64,000 nt of DNA from Buxus sempervirens (Eukaryota > Streptophyta > Magnoliopsida > Buxales > Buxaceae). Below the pieces are notes generated by a model. The model was not told where the DNA came from. It saw nothing but the letters and a program-made list of their open reading frames with translations, and made no database searches. The translations under genes and the position numbers were made by a program. The DNA lies in assembly GCA_947561395.2 (NCBI GenBank), contig OX387187.1, forward strand, positions 34,205,829-34,269,828, in the 5' to 3' direction. Below, one piece after another: positions 22,935 through 33,924 of this stretch; the stretch's first letter is position 1; every line of letters starts with the position of its first letter.

Positions 22935-25046
22935 GTCCATTTCTACTTTTCTTCCTCTAGTGTTCACGTGCATGCACGGAGGTCCGGTCGAGGCATAGGT
23001 AAAAATTTGTCTTTCACTCATGCATTATCTACTCGTCATTGTTTTTTCTTCTTCTTTGCATATTAGCTAGACTTGCCATCATGCTCCCCCAACCCCCTGC
23101 CTGTGTGCCTGCAAGCATGCTCCCATTCCCCCATTACCCCCTGTAGCCGTTAGACTGTGATGTTTTTTTATAATGGTTGAGCTTGTTTCTTGTTAAAGAG
23201 ATTTGGAGTCGTGTCTTGTGGAAGGTTAGAGTAATTTGATGCATGTTTAATGGCCTTCTGGGTGTCTAAGGGACTCCGGGAATATGTTACAGAGACTGGA
23301 AACCAAGCCAGTCTCTGAGAAAATGAAAAAAAAGCAGAAGATCGGGTTTCGTAGTGGGTATGCGCGAAGCTCGCGCGAGGCGCTTTTCGCTCGCTCGAAG
23401 CTCAGCGCTTTCGCTCGCGCGAGGCGCTTTTCGCGCAAGGGCCTTTTGTGGGTTTTCGCTTCCGCCTAGCTTGCGCCGACCTCGCGCCTAGCGCCTGAGG
23501 TCAGCGCACCCTCTTAAAAATGCCGAATTGCTATATTTTTTGGAAACCCGAAAATGCCCTTTACCGTATCGCGGGGGCTTCGTTCCCCGCACCCCCAACC
23601 CCTTTGTTCGTTGTGCGTCCAACTCGTTCCTTGGCGCGGGGAGGGACCTCGCCCCATGGGCTCCGCTTCACTCCACCCCCACAGGGGCCCCAGGTCCCTC
23701 CCCTTGGACCCAGATTAGTGAGCCAATCTCCCCTGATAAATGTCCTTTTTTTTATATTCTCTGTGATGCATGTATATTCTCTGTGACTTTTGCTGCTAGA
23801 TGGGTGGCCTTTCCAAACTGAACCACATAAACCAATAGGGTTTCCAGGTCACCCGGAAACCCAACATGGGACTGGGACCCCCGGTCCAACTTGATTTCCA
23901 GTGGGCCTTCCAACGGGACCCACCAAGCCCAATAAACACAATGGAATGTATGCATGTAACTTAATCAAGATAAGTAAAATTAATTGATTAAACCGGGCGG
24001 GCCAAACCTAATGTGGCCCACCCAAACTTGTTTGTGAATTGATGTATGAAATGTGTGGTTTGGCCGAGACCAAGGGCGAGGGCCTACCGGGCCCGCCAAA
24101 GCCCACCAACCGAACCAAGGAAGGGTGCAAACCCTAACTTCCCGTAACTTGGGCTTTCAAGCCCTAATCAGGACTACGGACCCCAAGCCCAGTGTCTAAC
24201 CCATTTTTGGAAACTTAAAAAGATAAATCCACTAAATTACTTGGCTACCATGTGGGCCCACCTAAGGGGCCAACAAACCAATCCGGCCCACCTTTACATG
24301 AAAACAACTTAAATCCAATTTGAAAGCAAAAGTAAAATCAATGGAACTAAACAAAGCCCAAAGGGTCTCTCAGGCTAGACTGAAGCCCACAAAGGGTACA
24401 TGGGCTTGACTAAAGCCCACCAAGGACACCGTGGGCCTTCCAACGGGGCCCACCCAACCAGACTCAGATTACCTAATTAATCAAGATAAAAGCAATTAAA
24501 GGGACCCACACCACTCAGGTGGTCCCGCCAGACTTAACCAAGCTGCATATCGGATTAGGAATTGGGTGAGACTAAAGTAAATTGACTCAAACCAGGATAA
24601 ACCTAAGGGACCCGTCACTCGACGGGGTGGACCGGGGTGTCTACGGACTTCCCCGGACCACAACTGATACCCTACTTAGAATCTCAAAAGCCGCAGACCC
24701 AAGCCTTAATAGACAATATTAGGCACCCAGGTGTCCGCCTGCACCCCATCAGGTGGTGGCGACTCCGAATTTTCCCGTGCCGCGTTTCCGACGCACGCAC
24801 AGCCGGCATTGGATAATGATACCCTGAGTAGGCCGTCATTTCAGAGTGTCTGATACCCTGAGTAGGCCAGAACTGTTTACATGGAGGTGTGGAGTGTCTA
24901 CTTGGCATGTAAATTAATCAATTTAACAATATGCATGACATTGACCTTTTGTGGTGTTATCGGAAATCTGGTTGTTTAATTGTTGGTTATTTATCGAAAC
25001 ATGTTTATAACTGTGTTAAACTATTCTGCATGCATGTGCTACTCGC

Positions 25047-25090
25047 TGAGATATTCGTATCTCATCCCTCGTTGTTGTTTTGTTTTTTAG
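25047..25090 (+). promoter_or_regulatory. Hairpin plus acceptor-like module in element C
   Basis: Perfect TGAGATA-TTCG-TATCTCA (25047-25064), then a T-rich tract with AG at 25089-25090, 26 nt after the stem. Preceded by GCATGCATGTGC. Confidence 0.65.
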
Positions 25091-25167
25091 ATCTTCGTGG
25101 TGAGGCGCCTACTGGGGTAGATCCGACTGACAGCTATAGGGAGGAGGATTATTACTACAATCCTTAG
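25090..25167 (+). other. Conserved 25-codon frame after the acceptor in element C
   Basis: Same length and same terminal TAG as the frame in element B, sharing RGEA, TGVDP and YREEDYYY. Codon differences include several synonymous third-position changes. In this copy the frame is open back to an ATG at 25033, through the hairpin. In B that extension is closed by a TGA. Confidence 0.25.
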
Positions 25168-25587
25168 ACTAGTAGGTTATTTTAGATTTAAACTCTGTTT
25201 CAATTGTTTTTGTGGGAAATGTAATAAGGTAGTAAATTGAAACCATTTGATTCTACTTGAAGATTTTATCGACTTCTTAGATAGGAATTTTAATTGTGCA
25301 CTCTGATATGGTATAGATGGTGTGATTATCTAGCGATCACTTTTATTTGGATCCTTACCTAACCCTCTGTGAGACGTGTTATATCTTTAATGAACAACAC
25401 GGATCTCGGGTGTTACCGAATACGTACCTCAATATCTCATGATCGAACAGTCAAATCTGTGTCTAATTCTGGATCTCCACTAATTAGATCATCCCCTACA
25501 ATAATAAAATATTTCCATCAATTATAACTCCCAATAATATTATTTATTAATTTAATTTATTATTTAAGGAAAATTCGAGGTTTTACA

Positions 25588-26153
25588 TTTAGGGCTTCTA
25601 AAAAGTGGCTCTCTTAGGTTTAGAAGGACCCCAATTCTATTTAAAGGTTCCCCAAGAAGTTTGAAGTTAATCCGAATTAAAACGAGTAAGTTATATAATT
25701 TTTTGTAACTTTTTGGAAATTGCAGAAATTTAACGTTTGAACGCTGCATCTCACGTTGGTCTCACGTTCAATTCTGTGTCTCACATTGGTCTCACGCGGG
25801 TCTCACATTGAACCACCGTTCAAATGCTAGATCAAACGTTCTCTAACGCCACTCTCAGGTTTCTCTATAGACTCTGAACGCTCGAACGGCCACTCTCATG
25901 CTCTTGAACGCTACTCTCGGGTTTCTCTGCAGACACTGAACGTTTGAACTCTAGATCAAACTTTATCTATTGCCAATCTTCAGAAATTTCTGTTTGAACA
26001 CCAGATCAAACGTTCTCTAATGCCAAGCATAAAAACTTCAATTTAACTCTAATTTTGACACCGTTTGAATCGTGGCTTCTTGGACTCAATCTAAACATTT
26101 TAAACACATTTTTTGGCATGGAATTAAGCCAACATAACCTACTAGACCTAACA
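25588..26153 (-). repeat. 5' LTR of the copia element, outer fragment
   Basis: Matches about 11370-11909 of the 3' LTR and ends with the TGTTAGGTC terminus next to the CTCGT duplication. About 430 bp of the LTR is missing between this block and 15366-15534. Confidence 0.88.
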
Positions 26154-26566
26154 CTCGTCCACAAGATGTTGGATTCGGAGAAGATGAAAAGATTGCCGTT
26201 GTTTTGTAGGGTAACCCTACACGTCGAGCCTCTGCCGTTGGTCTAAGAGGACGACAGTGCATGGTTCTAGTTCACGTACAACACAAGGTTGCAGTCAGAT
26301 TGCATTATGAACTTGTAAGGCCCATTTTCAAGGAATTCGTTTGCGTTCAAACTCTCCTCATTGAAGAGCATGTCCTCTGCAACTGCACCATTGATGAGTA
26401 AGACAGCTATGATGGCTACAAGACATGATATGGGGTTGAAGATCTTTGCCATTGCAATCTCTTTGGAGAAGATAAAACACAAGAGACCAAGAGAAAGTTG
26501 GTAGTGGAAGAAAAAGGAGTGGTTAAGTGTTGGGTTGATTTGCAAAGGAATGATTCTAAAAGCTTC

Positions 26567-26573
26567 TTATATA
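26567..26573 (-). promoter_or_regulatory. TATA box of the lectin pseudogene
   Basis: TATATAA on the minus strand about 115 bp before the lectin ATG (26452), a normal position for a plant promoter. Confidence 0.5.
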
Positions 26574-26589
26574 CAATGATTTGAGGCCG

Positions 26590-26913
26590 GCGGTCTTAAA
26601 GGCTTCAAAGCATTTCCTCTGTCCTTTAGGAGCATTCCCTTTGGTCTTAAAGACTTTAGAGCATGCCCTAAAGGCTTCAGAACATTTTTTCCAGCCTTTA
26701 AGACCACTGGAATTTCGCTCTAGAGGAAATACTCTTTTGCCGGCCTTTTCATTGCTTCTGCAAAGCTTGTGGGAGAACAAGGGCTTATAGAAACATCAAT
26801 GGCTAAACTTGTCTATGATAGTTAATAAGTAGTACTTGCCTACTGGTTTGGTGTCCCAGAAAAATAAAATAAAGATGCATCAATCTTGGATGATTTTAAT
26901 AAAGGTAAAGAGA
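26590..26913. other. Lectin upstream region
   Basis: 26590-26720 holds several imperfect copies of words like GTCTTAAAGGCTTCAAAGCATTT, a short degenerate repeat just upstream of the lectin TATA. The remainder up to 26913 is featureless and ends at the truncated Tekay-like LTR. Confidence 0.4.
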
Positions 26914-28820
26914 CAATACTCTTAGCACACCCTAACCAATGAGTGTGATGTGTAGGTGAAGCTGGAGAAGCCCAAGCTTGAAGCCAGTCAAAGTGGATAA
27001 GCCCTGGCTCGACAGTGGCCTATGAAGTGAGTAACCTCTAGTTGTTGAATAGGATTTGGTATTAACTGAGGAAAAATGGCTAAGCGTTCGTATTGTCCAA
27101 TATAGGAGGTGGAAGGGAGAACTTGTAATTTTTAGTGGCTGGTGGGAGAAGTCACTTAAGTGGAAAAACCCCAAGGAGAACCCCATTCGACCGAGACCCT
27201 TTCCCGTTCTCTTCTCTCTTCATCTCCTCCTCTCCCACTCTCATTTCTTCTTCATCTTCTCCTCATTTCCTTCTTCCCATTACATTCCCATCCTTTTATT
27301 AAACCCATTTGAAGAACCCTTGCAAGAAAAGAAGAAGGAAACCCCAAGTGCCATTTTCGTCTGGTGAAGAAGCTTGGAGTATTGTTATGAAACCATCCAA
27401 GGGGCACGAGGAGCACTATTCATGGGTTGATTTGGAAGCAAGATGACTTGCTCAAGTGATTTCAAGAGGTAAGCAACACCACCCCTCCCACATTTCATGT
27501 TTTAGCCATTTTCGTATATAAATGTGAAATCTAGGGTTTGATGTATGAAATGATTTATTTGGACGAATAGGTGTGATTTTTCTTGTGGATTTTGTTAGTA
27601 GTAGATAACTACACATGCTAGGAGCAATTTAGAGCCCAAAAACATTAGGAATGAGTGAGATTTGAGAAAAACCCCAAATCCCAAAAAGTTGGATGTCGCG
27701 AGTTGCTAAGAAAACCCAGCCGCCTGAACAGTCGCTCGAGCACGGCATCGGGTGGTAGTTTTAGGTAGCTTTAGGTAGAGTTTTAAGGCATGGCCGCTCG
27801 AGCAATGCTCGAGTGACTGTTCTAGTGATTGCCTTAACAGAGAGAACCCGAGATCAATTTCGGTCCGCTCGAAGCAGGCCCGAGTGACCTATCGAGCGCC
27901 TTGCCCTGTTTTCCCAATTCTCCCAATTTTTGTCCAGATTGAACTAAGGATTGATTTTGTGTAAATCCAACCCATGCATGAGTGAGATTTAGGAGTCTAG
28001 GGAGTGTTCCAACTGGAGTTATCACCAAAATCCAAATAGTGAAGATTTTAGGTACGTTTTGCTAGAATAGGTTTTATAGAGAGTTTATGTTCCAGATTTT
28101 TATGGAAGTGGGATAAATCGATTCCACCACTTCAAATACCTTCCAAATAACATATGAAAGTAGAATACAAGGACCAAACCCAAGTTATATGAGTTTTCAA
28201 AAGAGTTGAGGCATGAGTTGCTAAAGAGAGTCATGGAATGTAGAAAATCCCCAAAAATAGGATTTTAGCCTAGATCGAAACACTGAGGGTTTATATTCAA
28301 ATCCAACCTACGCATAAGCTAGGATTACACGTCAAGGAAGTGTCCCAAGTGGAAGTACCTCGAAATCCCAAATACCAAGGATGTTGGGTGCACGTTACGA
28401 AGGGAGGTCTTACAGAGGGTTTCTATCCCAGATTCCTATAAAGGTAGAATAACTTGTATCCACCACTTAGATCACCTTCCAATTAACCTTTAGAGATAGA
28501 AATCAAGAACCAAGACCCAGTTGTACAAGTATCAAAGAATTAAGGCACCGGCTGCCTGAAAGGGTCATGAAATGTAGAGATTTCTAGAAAACCACCCTTT
28601 TACCAATAAATTCCATGATTAGTACCCCACATATGATATGAAGGGCTTCGGTCCCACATTTGACATGAGTTTCATGACCATAAGGGCTGTGGCCTATGGT
28701 CTTTGGCATTGAACGAAAGGGCAGTGGCTCATGGTTACTGATATTGAATGAGGGCATGGCCCAAGATTAACCCTTACCCTTGAGCATTTACCATGCAAGT
28801 GTGCATGTGGTATTGATGCA

Positions 28821-29021
28821 TATCTGTGGGTAGTGTGTGCGGTTCACTTCTGTTGAGGGTAGTGAACTAGCATCCTTCACAAAAGTGTATCTGTGGGTAG
28901 TGTGTGCGGTTCACTTCCGTTGAGGGTAGTGAACTAGCGTCCTCCACAAAAGTGTATCTGTGGGTAGTGTGTGCGGTTCACTTCCGTTGAGGGTAGTGAA
29001 CTAGCATCGTCCACAAAAGCT
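28821..29021 (+). repeat. 67-bp tandem repeat, 3 copies
   Basis: Units starting TATCTGTGGGTAGTGTGTGC at 28821, 28888 and 28955. The 3' LTR has only two copies (38850-38985), so the array changed length after insertion. Confidence 0.88.
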
Positions 29022-29751
29022 TGAAATTTTGAGATATCTGGTTCATCAAATGATATGAGTTAAATGGAAGGCAATGGCCCAGGTTATATGGAGCACTTCC
29101 TATGCAAGGGTGCATGTTTTACATACATGTTATTGTTTCTGTTCCCTATGGTTGTATCATCCTGGCACCATGTGTAATTGATGGCCAATGCCTAGCCGCC
29201 ATGTGTAGACGGTAAAGCTAGATGCGTAGTGAAAGCTGGATGCCTAGCCGCCATGTGTGGACGATAAAGTTGGGTGCCTAGCGAAAGCTGGTTGCCTAGC
29301 CACCATGTGTAGACGGTAAAGCTGGATGCCTAAGGAAAGTTGTGATGCCTAGCGAAAGCTGGATGCCTAGCCACCATGTGTAGACAGTGAAGCTAGATGG
29401 ATAGTTGTGGTTGTTGTTGTTCTTGATGCCTATCCACCATGTGTAGACTGTGAATGCTAGATGGAAATTTGTGTAGTACGACACTAGACCTCTTACGTAA
29501 AAATTGGTGGGATTGAAGCTAGATGGAATTATGTGTAGTATAATACTAAAACTCCTAAATACCGGAGGGTGAGATTGAATGAAATATCGTACTAAATGAA
29601 TTAAACTGTACACTGACGCACAAGCATGCACCCACTTGTATTGCACTAAGTTGTGATATTTGATTTATGATTTCAAATAACTGCACGTCATGATTTAACC
29701 GATTGACATATGCCTAAACTGTGTTTTCCCGCACATGCATGTGTTGCTTAC

Positions 29752-29793
29752 TGAGACATCCATCTCACAGTTGCTTTACTTCTTATTTTTCAG
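29752..29793 (+). promoter_or_regulatory. Hairpin plus acceptor-like module, Tekay-like 5' LTR
   Basis: TGAGA-CATCCA-TCTCA (29752-29767), then a pyrimidine-rich tract ending TTTTTCAG|ATCC with AG at 29792-29793, 26 nt after the stem. Confidence 0.6.
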
Positions 29794-30171
29794 ATCCATC
29801 GTTGTCCGGTGTGAAGGACCGGGCTGGGGACTGAGGTAAAGATAAAGCCTTTGGGTATTGAGAGGATTTCTGTAGGCCTTAGTTTTTATTCCTGCCTATA
29901 TGTATAGTTTTTGGATTGTACACCTTGTATTTTGAGAGAAGTGATATAGTCACCCGTCCTTTTGTAATCAAACTCTTGTGTCTCATTACATTTCTTTATA
30001 TATATATAGTACACACTTTTGATATGCACAGAATGGATTGTGTTATCATTACACTTGTTAAGAAAAAGTTTTAATTCCTTCGTATTTATCAAGTAGAATG
30101 GCCCACTTGCCACGATCTAGGATGGGTTGTGCCTTGGTGGGGTAGACCTAGTTCTGGGGCATGACTATTTT

Positions 30172-30183
30172 TGGTATCAGAGC
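30172..30183 (+). promoter_or_regulatory. Primer binding site, initiator tRNA-Met
   Basis: TGGTATCAGAGC, an exact match to the complement of the tRNA-iMet 3' end, five bases after the 5' LTR. Confidence 0.92.
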
Positions 30184-30708
30184 ATAAATAAGGTCCACAA
30201 CCCAGAATAGAAGCCTTAGGTTGGTTTGGGGAGCGAGTGCACGCTAGTTAGAACCCCTAGGTTGCTTCTAGGGATCCGTCCCTTATTTTTGATTGAATAC
30301 ATAATACTATTATCCTATGTGATCATGTGTGATGAGCCAGATGTATCTCGTTATACTAAGGTATTACGAAGCATCAGCCAATGCTAAGTACATATCGAAG
30401 TGACTAACCTTATACAGATGGGATAGCTTATTAGCTAAACTTGCATGAACGGAACCTGTATATGCCTATATATTATTATGAAGAGATTAGTGAAGAGATT
30501 TTTGTGATGACCCCGACCTTCGTATAGCTGCAGATATAATGAAGGGAGTGGTAGTGATGAAGTGTTCCTTCATATTTCTTCTCTCTCCTGTAACCAAGGG
30601 AATGCATGTAAATTCTTGATTTAAGTTGATTGTGGTAGTTGGTTGTGTTAATCTAAATTGATGGATTGTACTATTCTAAAATGGTCGCACCTATTAAATT
30701 TCAGTCTC

Positions 30709-31896
30709 ATGGCACCTAGACCCAGAGGAAGAGGCCGTAGGGCGGTTGCTGCCTATGTACCTGCTTATGGTGCCACGGACATTCCGGCAGAGGATCCAGT
30801 GATAGACCCAGTTATTGATCTAGTTAAGGATCCCATTGCAGCCCTAGCTGGTGTTCCAGCTACTGTAGAGATTCCATCCGATGTCTCAGTCGCTAGGGGA
30901 CAGGTAGATCAGGTTTGGAGAGTGTTGGATGAGGTGTCCACCCTGCTCTAGCAGTAGGATACTATGAACCATCACCACGGGTAGAATCTGCCCGATTATG
31001 AGGGAGGCCTTAGATAGGACATCAGTGTCAAAGTAGAGGTGTACCTGAGTGGTAGTTCCTCCGAGTTTGTAAGGAGAGCTGCAGTAGTCGAGAGGGCTCA
31101 GTCCAGAGGGGCAGAGGAGGTGAGAGCCCATAGGGTGCCGCCTAGGCCAGCACATAGGCAGAGGAGGCATTCTAGCAGAGATGGCAGGCAGAGATGTGTG
31201 CCTAGTGATCAAAGGAGGCCCAGTGGAGGGGTCCAGGCTAGAGGAGAGTCTAGTCAGAAGGTTATCAGTGCTAGCTGCCAGAGATGCGGCAGATTCCATG
31301 TGCCCGGACCATGTTTTGCGCCGGCGGGAGCGTGTTTCCATTATGGGCAACATGGTCATCTGATATACAAGTGCCCACATCCTTCCACTTATCAGACGCT
31401 CCAGACTAGACCACATCGGGTGACTGAGGCACCGTCTACTACAGCCCCACCTAGACATCAGTGGCCACATCCATACCGAGGAGGTCGTGGAGGCCTGAGG
31501 CAGCCGGGCAAGCCGGCAGTTAGAGGCAGGCCACAGCAAGCTAGAGCTTTTGTTGTTGGCCCACCTATTCAGCCTCAACTAGATGCATCGGCAGTGGTAG
31601 CAGGTACTATATCTATTTCTAGTCAATCTGCCATAAGTTTAGTTGATTTGAGAGTTATCTATTCCTTTATTACACCTGAGTTTGCATGCCATGTTGGGTT
31701 AGTTTCTTCTTGTTTAGAGGCAGTGTTATCTATTTATACACTGTTAAGTGAGATCAGTAAAAGGGAGATAGTCTATAGGGATTGTAGGATTAGACTAGGC
31801 AAGATGGAGTTTCCTGGAGACTTGATTAGTCTGGACTTTAGTGGATATGATGTGATCTTAGGCATTGGATTGATGGTCAAAGCATCATGTGATTAG
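30709..31896 (+). pseudogene. Chromovirus gag-protease pseudogene
   Basis: ATG at 30709 opens a short gag N-terminus (MAPRPRGRGRR) that stops at 30949. The frame at 31039-31896 resumes after most of the capsid has been lost. It has a zinc-knuckle-like cysteine/histidine stretch (about 31279-31370, CFHYGQHGHLIYKC), a basic RG-rich tail, and the start of a retropepsin. There the expected D-S-G is D-L-R (SLVDLRVIYSFI, about 31635-31670), so the active site is destroyed. Confidence 0.75.
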
Positions 31897-32144
31897 TGAC
31901 TGTCATAACAAGTCAATCACAATCAGTAAACCAGATCATCCGATCCAATGTTTCATGAGCCAAGGGTTGAACACACGTAGTAGTTTGGTCACTTCGATGG
32001 AAGTAGAACCAGTAAAAGGCAAGGAACCGAGTATTGAGAAAGTACCAATAGTCCGTGAGTTGCGGATGTACTTTAGATAATGTACTAGCTAAGGGGTTTG
32101 TTAGGTGCAGTGCATCTCCTTGGAGTGCACAGGTGTTAACTGTA

Positions 32145-33720
32145 GGAAGAAGGATGGTGGTATGAGATTGTGTACAGACTATAGACAGATGAATCAAGTC
32201 ACTGTCAAGAACAAGTATCCATTTCCAAGGATTAGATGATCTTTTGATCAGTAGAAGGAAGCCTCCTGGTTTTCTAGGATAGACCTGAGATCAGGTTATC
32301 ACCAGTTGAGAGTAGCTGCAGAGGATGTAGAGAAAATGGCATGTCATACAAGATACGGCCACTTTGAGTTTTGGTGAGGCCATTTGGGTCGATAAATACC
32401 TCGGCAGTCTTCATGGATTTGATGAGCCAAATCCTGTGCAAAGAATTCGAGAGGGATAGTATTCACGATGGTATACTGAGATTTAGAAGTAGAGTTTAAG
32501 TACCCAATGATGATGATATTAAGAGGGTAATCCTGGAGGAAAGGCACAGATCACGATATGTTGTACACCCCGGAAGCACCAAGGCGTATAAAAACCTTAG
32601 AGATATTTATTGGTGATCTAGAATGAAAAGAGAGATTGCCGAATTCGTATCGAAGTGCATGGTGTGTCCGCAAGTGAAGGCTGAGCACAAGAGGCCACCT
32701 GGGTTATCATAGAGAGATTAATTAGGTCTGCTCACTTCCTACTTGTTCGGGAGGATCAACCCCTACGATCACCTGCCGAGTGCATATACGTGAGATCGTC
32801 AGATTGCATGGTATACCAGTATCCATCGTACCTAACCACGATCTATGGTTCACTTCCAAGTTTTGGGATAGCCTTCATGAGGCCTTAGGAACATAGCTGA
32901 AGTTAGTACCAATTTCCATCCACAGATAGATGGGCAATCCTAACATACGATACAGACCTTAGAGGACATGTTGAGATGTTGTGTACTAGACCTTGGAGGT
33001 CATCAAAGTAAATATTTAGACTTGGTAGAGTTTGCCTACAATGACAGTTACCAAGCGAGCATCAAGATGGCTCCATTTGAGGCTTTATATTGGAGGACCT
33101 GTAAATCCCCGTTGTGTTGGGAAGAAGTTGGTGAGAAACAATAGTTAGGACCAGATCATTCAAGACAGTGTGAATAAGGTGAGTTTGATCAAAAAGCAGC
33201 TGAAAACAGCCCAGCATAGACAAAAGAGCTACGCCGATGTAAGAAGGCAAGAATTTAAGTTTAGGGTAGGGGATATGGTATTCTTGAAGGTATCTCCCTG
33301 TTGTGGCATATTGAGAGTCAGTAACCAAGGCAAGCTGTCCCCAGATTCATCGGTCCATTCCGTATTAGTGGGACAGTTGGGCCTGTTGCTCATAAGATTT
33401 GGAGTTACCACCTTAGCTAGTCCATGTACCTGACATATTCCACGTCTCTACGCATCGTCGTTAGGTAAAGGATCCTAACCATATTATTGATCTAGAGCCA
33501 TTAGAAGTTCGTGAGGATGTGACATTGAAGAGCATCCTATCCAAATCCTTGATAGAATAGAGCAAGTTCTCTGCACCAAGACTGTGCCATTGGTGAAAAT
33601 CATGTGGAAACACCATAATGTAAAGGAAGCTACATGGGAGAACGAAGCAGAAATGAGAAAAAGGTATCCTATACTCTTCAGTGAATCACAAGGTAAATTT
33701 CGAGGCGAAATTTTCTTTTT
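32145..33720 (+). pseudogene. Chromovirus pol pseudogene (RT fragment, integrase, chromodomain-like end)
   Basis: 32145-32240 encodes [20 protein letters not shown] and 32270-32350 encodes [13 protein letters not shown], the N-terminal RT blocks. The YxDD block, thumb and RNase H are absent. From 32555 the integrase zinc-finger region (VVHPGSTKAYKNLRD … MKREIAEFVSKCMVC) follows, then core fragments to 33430. 33480-33710 looks like a broken chromodomain (a HIIDLEPLEV start, with a KIMWK and an ATWENEAEM segment in another frame). Many stops and shifts. Confidence 0.75.
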
Positions 33721-33924
33721 AGGAGAGTAGAATGTGAAACCCTGCCCCAATACTCTTAGCACACCCTAACCAGTGAGTGTGATGTGTAGGTGGAGCTGGA
33801 GAAGCCCAAGCTTGAAGCTAGTCAAAGTGGCTAAGCCCTGGCTCGATAGTGGCCTATGAAGTGAGTAACCTCTAGTTGTTGAATAGGATTTGGTATTAAC
33901 TGAGGAAAAATGGCTAAGTGTTGG

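Larger units (their letters stand above)
21494..24801 (+). mobile_element. Tat/Ogre-type solo LTR 2 (TSD GCCGG)
   Basis: Starts TGTAAGCACCTCATTTTTGC and ends CGACGCACGCACA, with perfect GCCGG duplications (21489-21493, 24802-24806). The 3,308-bp unit has no PBS, PPT or polyprotein. TATA lies at 22306 and a donor-like CTCAG|GTATTG at 22641. Three 147-bp repeats lie near its 5' end, a 26-C run at 22909, and a cluster of GCTCGCGCGAGGCGC-like motifs at 23340-23510. The open frames of up to 238 codons across it are GC-rich chance frames. Confidence 0.92.
19833..25417 (+). mobile_element. Element C: solo LTR, opposite orientation (TSD GAATA), split by a Tat/Ogre-type solo LTR
   Basis: Starts TGTAGAAACCC and ends CTCGGGTGTTACC, with perfect GAATA duplications (19828-19832, 25418-25422). 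Without the nested LTR it is about 2.27 kb, close to B. It has a donor-like AAG|GTGAGTAGC (GT at 20298-20299), a CpG-rich cluster (20580-20830), a hairpin (25047-25064) and an acceptor TTTTTTAG|ATC (AG at 25089-25090). The last base is C rather than the expected A, which I take as a point mutation. Confidence 0.85.
15535..25587 (-). mobile_element. Element A: LTR of an unclassified family, left end deleted, split by elements B and C
   Basis: A's own sequence is 15535-17426, 19821-19827 and 25423-25587. It ends …GAGGTTTTACA at 25587, after which the copia LTR resumes. The expected TGTAAC… end is missing on the left, together with about 430 bp of copia LTR, so one deletion removed both. On the minus strand it has a donor-like AGAG|GTAGGT (GT at 17173-17172), a hairpin (15775-15758) and an acceptor TTTTCAG (AG at 15735-15734). 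16850-17010 is a CpG-rich cluster. It has no PBS or coding region, so it is probably a solo LTR. Confidence 0.7.
10761..26153 (-). mobile_element. SIRE-like Ty1/copia element inserted in the lectin gene (TSD CTCGT)
   Basis: Flanked by perfect CTCGT duplications at 10756-10760 and 26154-26158, both inside the lectin reading frame. On the minus strand the order is 5' LTR (split), PBS, gag remnant, pol-less internal region, PPT, 3' LTR. Both LTRs begin TGTTAGGTC. The gag, with CCHC knuckles, resembles SIRE/Maximus-type copia gag. No protease, integrase or RT is present, so the element is internally deleted. About 9.4 kb of its length is later nested insertions. Confidence 0.88.
10653..26452 (-). 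pseudogene. GNA-like (bulb-type) mannose-binding lectin pseudogene, split by a copia insertion
   Basis: Two blocks on the minus strand, 26452-26154 and 10755-10653, abut once the copia element and one TSD copy are removed, giving 402 nt (133 codons plus stop) with no frameshift. The start is ATG at 26452, opening a hydrophobic signal peptide of about 25 residues. The mature part has the bulb-lectin pattern: an MQSDCNLVLY box, a CRVTLQNNGNLFIF box in the 3' part of block 1, and an IQTDSNVFIYG box followed by AIWAT in block 2. These match the QxDxNxVxY mannose sites of GNA-type lectins, which are secreted or vacuolar defence and storage proteins. Two in-frame TAG codons (26269-26267, 26245-26243) break it independently of the insertion. 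Typical GNA precursors are somewhat longer, with a C-terminal propeptide. Confidence 0.88.
26914..30166 (+). repeat. 5' LTR of the Tekay-like element
   Basis: 3,253 bp, starting at the equivalent of base 16 of the 3' LTR. It contains a CT-rich leader (27190-27300), a donor-like AAGAG|GTAAGCAAC (GT at 27469-27470), a CpG-rich GCTCGAGC cluster (27715-27900), three 67-bp repeats (28821-29021), a GTAGACGGTAAAGCT repeat region (29180-29460), and a hairpin and acceptor (29752-29793). It ends GGGGCATGACT where the 3' LTR has GGGGCGTGACA. Confidence 0.82.

Noticed and set aside
22305-23021. 238-codon antisense frame in solo LTR 2
   Set aside because: It includes poly-Gly from the C26 run and spans LTR leader sequence; a chance GC-rich frame.
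30886-31578. 230-codon antisense frame opposite the chromovirus gag
   Set aside because: Shadow of the gag/zinc-knuckle region on the sense strand.
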